Assembly: GCF_017301635.1 (NCBI RefSeq) | Contig: NZ_CP071091.1 | Span: forward strand, 8,734,501 to 8,798,500 | Origin: Myxococcus landrumus | Lineage (GTDB): Bacteria > Myxococcota > Myxococcia > Myxococcales > Myxococcaceae | Direction: 5' to 3' | Length of the DNA: 64,000 nucleotides | Shown: positions 61,048 to 64,000 of the stretch, one piece after another | Layout: every line of letters begins with the position of its first letter | Numbering within the stretch: position 1 is the first letter of the stretch | Program-made: the position numbers and the translations under genes | Notes under the pieces: generated by a model | Seen by the model: the letters and a program-made list of their open reading frames with translations, nothing else | The model's database searches: none | Told to the model about the DNA's origin: nothing

Positions 61048-62340
61048 ATGGGCGAGGGAGCGGGGCTCTCGGCGATACCGGCCGACAATGCCACGGTGGA
61101 CCTGTTGCTGGACCTCGCGCGGGCGCTGCATCTGGCGTACGTCCCGGCGTTCGGTGTCGAGAGCCGGGTGCGGCGCGCGGCTCGCGCCTGGGGCGTGGAG
61201 GTGGACGTCTTCACGCTCCAGACGCTCGCGCTGACGGAGGCGCGCACTGGCGAGAAGCGGCGCGTCGACTTCCGCCGGCTGCCCTTCAATCCGCACTGGA
61301 ACCTGCGGCGCTCGGCGGGCTTGTTGTTGTTGTCCTCGGCCATCGAGAAGAAGCAGGTCACCGTGGCCCAGGCCCGCGCGGAGCTGGACCGCATCATGAC
61401 GCCCAGGCACGACCGGCCCGAGTGGCTCGTCTTCCTGGCGTATGCCGTCTACGGGGGCGCGGTCGCCGTGCGAGTGGGCGGCTCGCTCTGGGAACTGGTG
61501 GCGGGCTCCGCGGTGGGCCTTCTCGCGGGAGTCATCCACTACGGCACGCTCAAGTCGCTGCGCATGGACTTGCAGAAGAGCTTCCTCGCGGCGTTCCTGG
61601 GGACGCTGGTGTCCTTCCTGCTGACCTTCGTGTTGCCGCCCTTCGATGCACCGCGCGCGCTCTTCGGAGGCATCACGTTGTTGGTGCCCGCGATGGTGGT
61701 GACGCTCGCGGCGGCGGAGCTGGTGGGCGAGTCCGTGGAGGCGGGCATCACCCGGCTCACCTACGGCCTGCTGCGCTTCTTGATGCTTGGCGTGGGCATC
61801 ACCGCGGCGGCCACGCTCTGGACGTTCTTCCAGCCCTTCCCCGCCCAGATGGAGGCGCATGCCCTGCCGTACCCGCTGCGCTTCATCGTCATCGCGGTGG
61901 GCGGCCTGGCGCTGTCGGTGTGCATGACGGCGAGGCGGCGGGACATGCCGTGGATTGTCGGCGCGGTGTTGCTGGCCTGGGGCGTCCAGGAGCTCACCAA
62001 GATGGTGCTGGGCGACAAGGGCAGTCCGCTCATCTCCGCGTTCGTGCTGGGCGTGGTGGGGCAGCTCTATGGCCGCATGCCGGACCGGCTCTCGTCGACC
62101 GTCATCATGCCCGGCCTGCTCCAGCTCGCGCCCGGCTTCGTCGGGACGCGGGCCATCCTCGCGTTCCTCGGCGTTCAGGGGCAGGGGAGTGATGCGCGCG
62201 CGTTCGACCTGCTGCTCGTGGCCTTGCAGTTGGTGATGGGATTGCTGTTCGCCTTCATGCTGGGCCTGTCGCATGACGCCCAGGCGTCCACGGAGGAGCG
62301 CGAGATGAACGCGGAGACTCCCCCGGGGCCTCCTTCCTGA
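61048..62340 (+). CDS. ThrE-like threonine/serine exporter family membrane protein
   Basis: 430 residues from the ATG at 61048. The N-terminal cytoplasmic region (about 1-125) has the DUF1212/ThrE pattern: LLLDLARALHLAYVPAFGVESRVRRAA (in parts), DVFTLQTLALTEA and the linker WNLRRSAGLLLL. Ten membrane spans follow (about 135-400): GGAVAVRVGGSLWELVAG, LVPAMVVTLAAAEL, FVLGVVGQLYGRMPDR and the late PGLLQLAPGFVGTRAIL. ThrE exports threonine and serine. The fused N plus C halves (ThrE/YjjP+YjjB type) in one protein are as usual for Gram-negative/Actinobacterial ThrE. Confidence 0.85.
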   Translation: MGEGAGLSAIPADNATVDLLLDLARALHLAYVPAFGVESRVRRAARAWGVEVDVFTLQTLALTEARTGEKRRVDFRRLPFNPHWNLRRSAGLLLLSSAIEKKQVTVAQARAELDRIMTPRHDRPEWLVFLAYAVYGGAVAVRVGGSLWELVAGSAVGLLAGVIHYGTLKSLRMDLQKSFLAAFLGTLVSFLLTFVLPPFDAPRALFGGITLLVPAMVVTLAAAELVGESVEAGITRLTYGLLRFLMLGVGITAAATLWTFFQPFPAQMEAHALPYPLRFIVIAVGGLALSVCMTARRRDMPWIVGAVLLAWGVQELTKMVLGDKGSPLISAFVLGVVGQLYGRMPDRLSSTVIMPGLLQLAPGFVGTRAILAFLGVQGQGSDARAFDLLLVALQLVMGLLFAFMLGLSHDAQASTEEREMNAETPPGPPS

Positions 62341-62361
62341 GTCGAAGCGAAGGGCGGCGCC

Positions 62362-64000
62362 TCAGGGTGTCCCCTCCTGTCCAGGGGGCCGGGCGAGCTG
62401 CTCCTCGTACCAGCGCTGCGCGCCCTTCACCTGGACGTGGCTGCGGCCGGGGGCGACCTCGACGGCGCCCGTGAGCCCTCCCATCTTCGCGAGGAGGAGC
62501 GCGTGGGTGGTGCCACGCGCGGTGTCCATGCGTCCCTCCAGCTCCAGTCCCTCGGCCTTCGCATGCAGCTTGCGAAGCTGGAGGCCGGCGTCACCCATGC
62601 GTGCATGGCCGGTGATTCTCCAGTTCTTGGCCTCCAGCATGGGGGAGAGGAACCGGGGCAGCTTCTTCTCCGTGGTGAGCATCGCCACGAACGGGGCCGA
62701 GTTGGCGAACGTCGCCGTGAAGTCCGTCTCCAGCTCGACGGGCTCCAGGCTCAAACGCGCGCGGGTCAGGTGGAAGCTCCCGCTCCACCCGCGAATCTGC
62801 TGGTACTTCGTGTCCGCGGAGACGTGGTCGATGTCGAGCCGGGTACCATCCAGTGCCAGGCTCTTGCCGTGCAAGTGCACGCGCTGGGCATCGACGTCGG
62901 CGCGGGTCTTCCCGAGGACGCGAATCCCCGACCACCTTCCCTCCACGAGGTCGGTCTCCGCATGCAGGCGCACCCGGGAGACCTGCTCCTCGGCCGACGT
63001 GTCGGTGCCCTCCAACGTCGCGTGGCCAGACTCCACGTGGAAGGTCTTGCCCATCCACGCGTTGAGCATCCTCAAGTCCACGGGATGGCTCTTCGCCATG
63101 TGAAGCGAGTACGCCACGTGAGGCGTGGTGCTCTGCGCGGAGTTCGTGTCGTGCAGGGTGAGCTGGACCTCTGGAATCTCCAGCACGTGGCCGTGCGCGC
63201 CCTCCAGTTGGACGGGCGCGAAGCGCAGCCGAAGCTGTCCTTGTGTGCCCTTCATCGCGCCGTTCACGCTCCAGGGGGCGCGCACGCGAGCAGGGCCCAG
63301 CTTCAGCTCGAGGGCGGCTCCGCTCGCGTCCACCCGGCTGCCTTCCGCGAAGCGGCCATCGCGCACGTGTACCTCCGCGTCCACGTGGCCCGCGCCCTGA
63401 CTCAGGTGGATGGCGTGCTCCTTCCCGCGCGACAGCAGGGCGCCCAGCCAGCCCAGGTCCTCGACGTCCAGCTTCACGCCGAACGTCCCATCGAAGCGCT
63501 TGTGCCGGGGCTCCTGGCCGTGAGGGTGCTGGAGGCTGTCCAGGTTCACGGAGGCGGTGAGCTCCTTCACCCGGCCCATGCGCCGCTCCTCCATCTCCAG
63601 GAGGCCATCGCCGAGGCGAAGCGCCTCCAGGTCGACGTTGAGCCGCTGGCCCGCGACGACATGCAGCGAGCCACGTCCGTTGCCGGTCCCCAGATAGCGC
63701 ACCGGCTCCCACGCCAGCTCGCGCACGTCCTCCAGCTCGACACCTCTCAGGATGATTTGCCACGGGTGCTCGCTGGGAGGGTGCGGCACGGGCTGCTCCA
63801 GTGGCGGCGCGGGCCGGGCCCACGCGCGCACGCCTTGCGCCACAACCGCATGGGCGGACACCCGTCGGGACAGCAACTGCGCGAGGGAGACCTGCGCGCG
63901 GACCGACTCGGCCTTCACCTGCCACAGCGTCGCGGCGTCGCGCTGGAGCACGGAGAAGTCGCGCAGATGGACGGGCCCGGGCCACAGCCACCAGCCCCCG
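62362..64000 (-). CDS. AsmA/DUF748-like large envelope protein (5' end outside window)
   Basis: Partial gene: the frame is open to base 64000 and contains HLRDFSVLQRD (about the first 20 visible codons), typical of an AsmA/YhdP-type beginning in mid-protein; a GTG at 63951 exists but is inside the domain. 546 codons are visible. The sequence alternates short beta-strands with runs of Leu/Val and charged residues (e.g. ELTASVNLDSLQHPHGQEP, KLDVEDLGWLG, VDLRMLNAWM, LRKLHAKAEGLELEGRM), as in AsmA, TamB and DUF748 proteins that bridge the periplasm and may move lipids. No stop or signal is visible. It is convergent with the ThrE-like gene. Confidence 0.7.
   Translation of the reverse strand, partial: GGWWLWPGPVHLRDFSVLQRDAATLWQVKAESVRAQVSLAQLLSRRVSAHAVVAQGVRAWARPAPPLEQPVPHPPSEHPWQIILRGVELEDVRELAWEPVRYLGTGNGRGSLHVVAGQRLNVDLEALRLGDGLLEMEERRMGRVKELTASVNLDSLQHPHGQEPRHKRFDGTFGVKLDVEDLGWLGALLSRGKEHAIHLSQGAGHVDAEVHVRDGRFAEGSRVDASGAALELKLGPARVRAPWSVNGAMKGTQGQLRLRFAPVQLEGAHGHVLEIPEVQLTLHDTNSAQSTTPHVAYSLHMAKSHPVDLRMLNAWMGKTFHVESGHATLEGTDTSAEEQVSRVRLHAETDLVEGRWSGIRVLGKTRADVDAQRVHLHGKSLALDGTRLDIDHVSADTKYQQIRGWSGSFHLTRARLSLEPVELETDFTATFANSAPFVAMLTTEKKLPRFLSPMLEAKNWRITGHARMGDAGLQLRKLHAKAEGLELEGRMDTARGTTHALLLAKMGGLTGAVEVAPGRSHVQVKGAQRWYEEQLARPPGQEGTP

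Noticed and set aside
62362-63951. Complete gene starting at the GTG at 63951
   Set aside because: The reading frame continues upstream to the window edge with family-like sequence, so the true start lies outside.

Overview
The window is a gene-dense, high-GC stretch (57 protein-coding genes, no gene-free gap over about 300 bases) of a chromosome that most resembles a myxobacterium of the Myxococcaceae (Myxococcus/Corallococcus-like). The assignment rests on the strong third-position GC bias, the many GTG starts and 4-base ATGA/GTGA overlaps, a TIGR04551-type outer-membrane protein (a family named from this order), a bacterial Thg1-like protein, and several secreted proteases and lipoproteins. 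It is an inference from gene content; no rRNA or other phylogenetic marker is present. I see no tRNA, rRNA, CRISPR array, insertion sequence or prophage.

Left part (1-16.5 kb): a truncated superfamily-1 helicase and a secreted S8 protease on the minus strand; a two-gene plus-strand unit of a P-loop polynucleotide-kinase-like protein and a Thg1-like 3'-5' polymerase; a minus-strand trio (glycosyltransferase 39, DUF350 membrane protein, transglutaminase-like protein); a DUF255 thioredoxin-like protein; a minus-strand run of ATP-grasp ligase, GNAT and secreted transglutaminase; and an HD phosphohydrolase coupled to a Nudix-MBL fusion protein.

Middle (16.5-34.7 kb): a minus-strand run with thyA-folA, a small AIGAL-repeat membrane protein, and a cytochrome c-FTR1 iron permease fusion; a plus-strand group of PduO-type cobalamin adenosyltransferase, queG and an EamA transporter; a GH114 lipoprotein divergent from an ATP-grasp protein; an MTA phosphorylase-like gene; a beta-solenoid-like protein; a BrkB-family membrane protein; a membrane-anchored trypsin-like protease; an M48 lipoprotein protease; and then Ku and mutM (DNA repair).

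Right part (34.7-64 kb): a long plus-strand operon-like block: TIGR04551 protein, LptM-like lipoprotein, lysA, dapA, dapB, a fumarylacetoacetase-family hydrolase, folK and a TPR protein, most of them overlapping by four bases. It joins lysine/diaminopimelate synthesis (which feeds peptidoglycan) with a folate step. Next come kpsF/kdsD-like isomerase and fsa-type transaldolase, divergently arranged; acyl-CoA dehydrogenase with etfB-etfA, preceded by a perfect 18-base palindrome; a Coa1-like protein; an S24/S26-like-GNAT fusion; a second EamA transporter with an MBL exonuclease-like protein and a MOSC protein; a pentapeptide-repeat protein; an RluC/D pseudouridine synthase; PBP1A; pyrF and an SDR; a type I sulfatase; a ThrE-like exporter; and the C-terminal part of an AsmA/DUF748-like protein running off the right edge. 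Strong GC-rich hairpins sit at many 3' ends.
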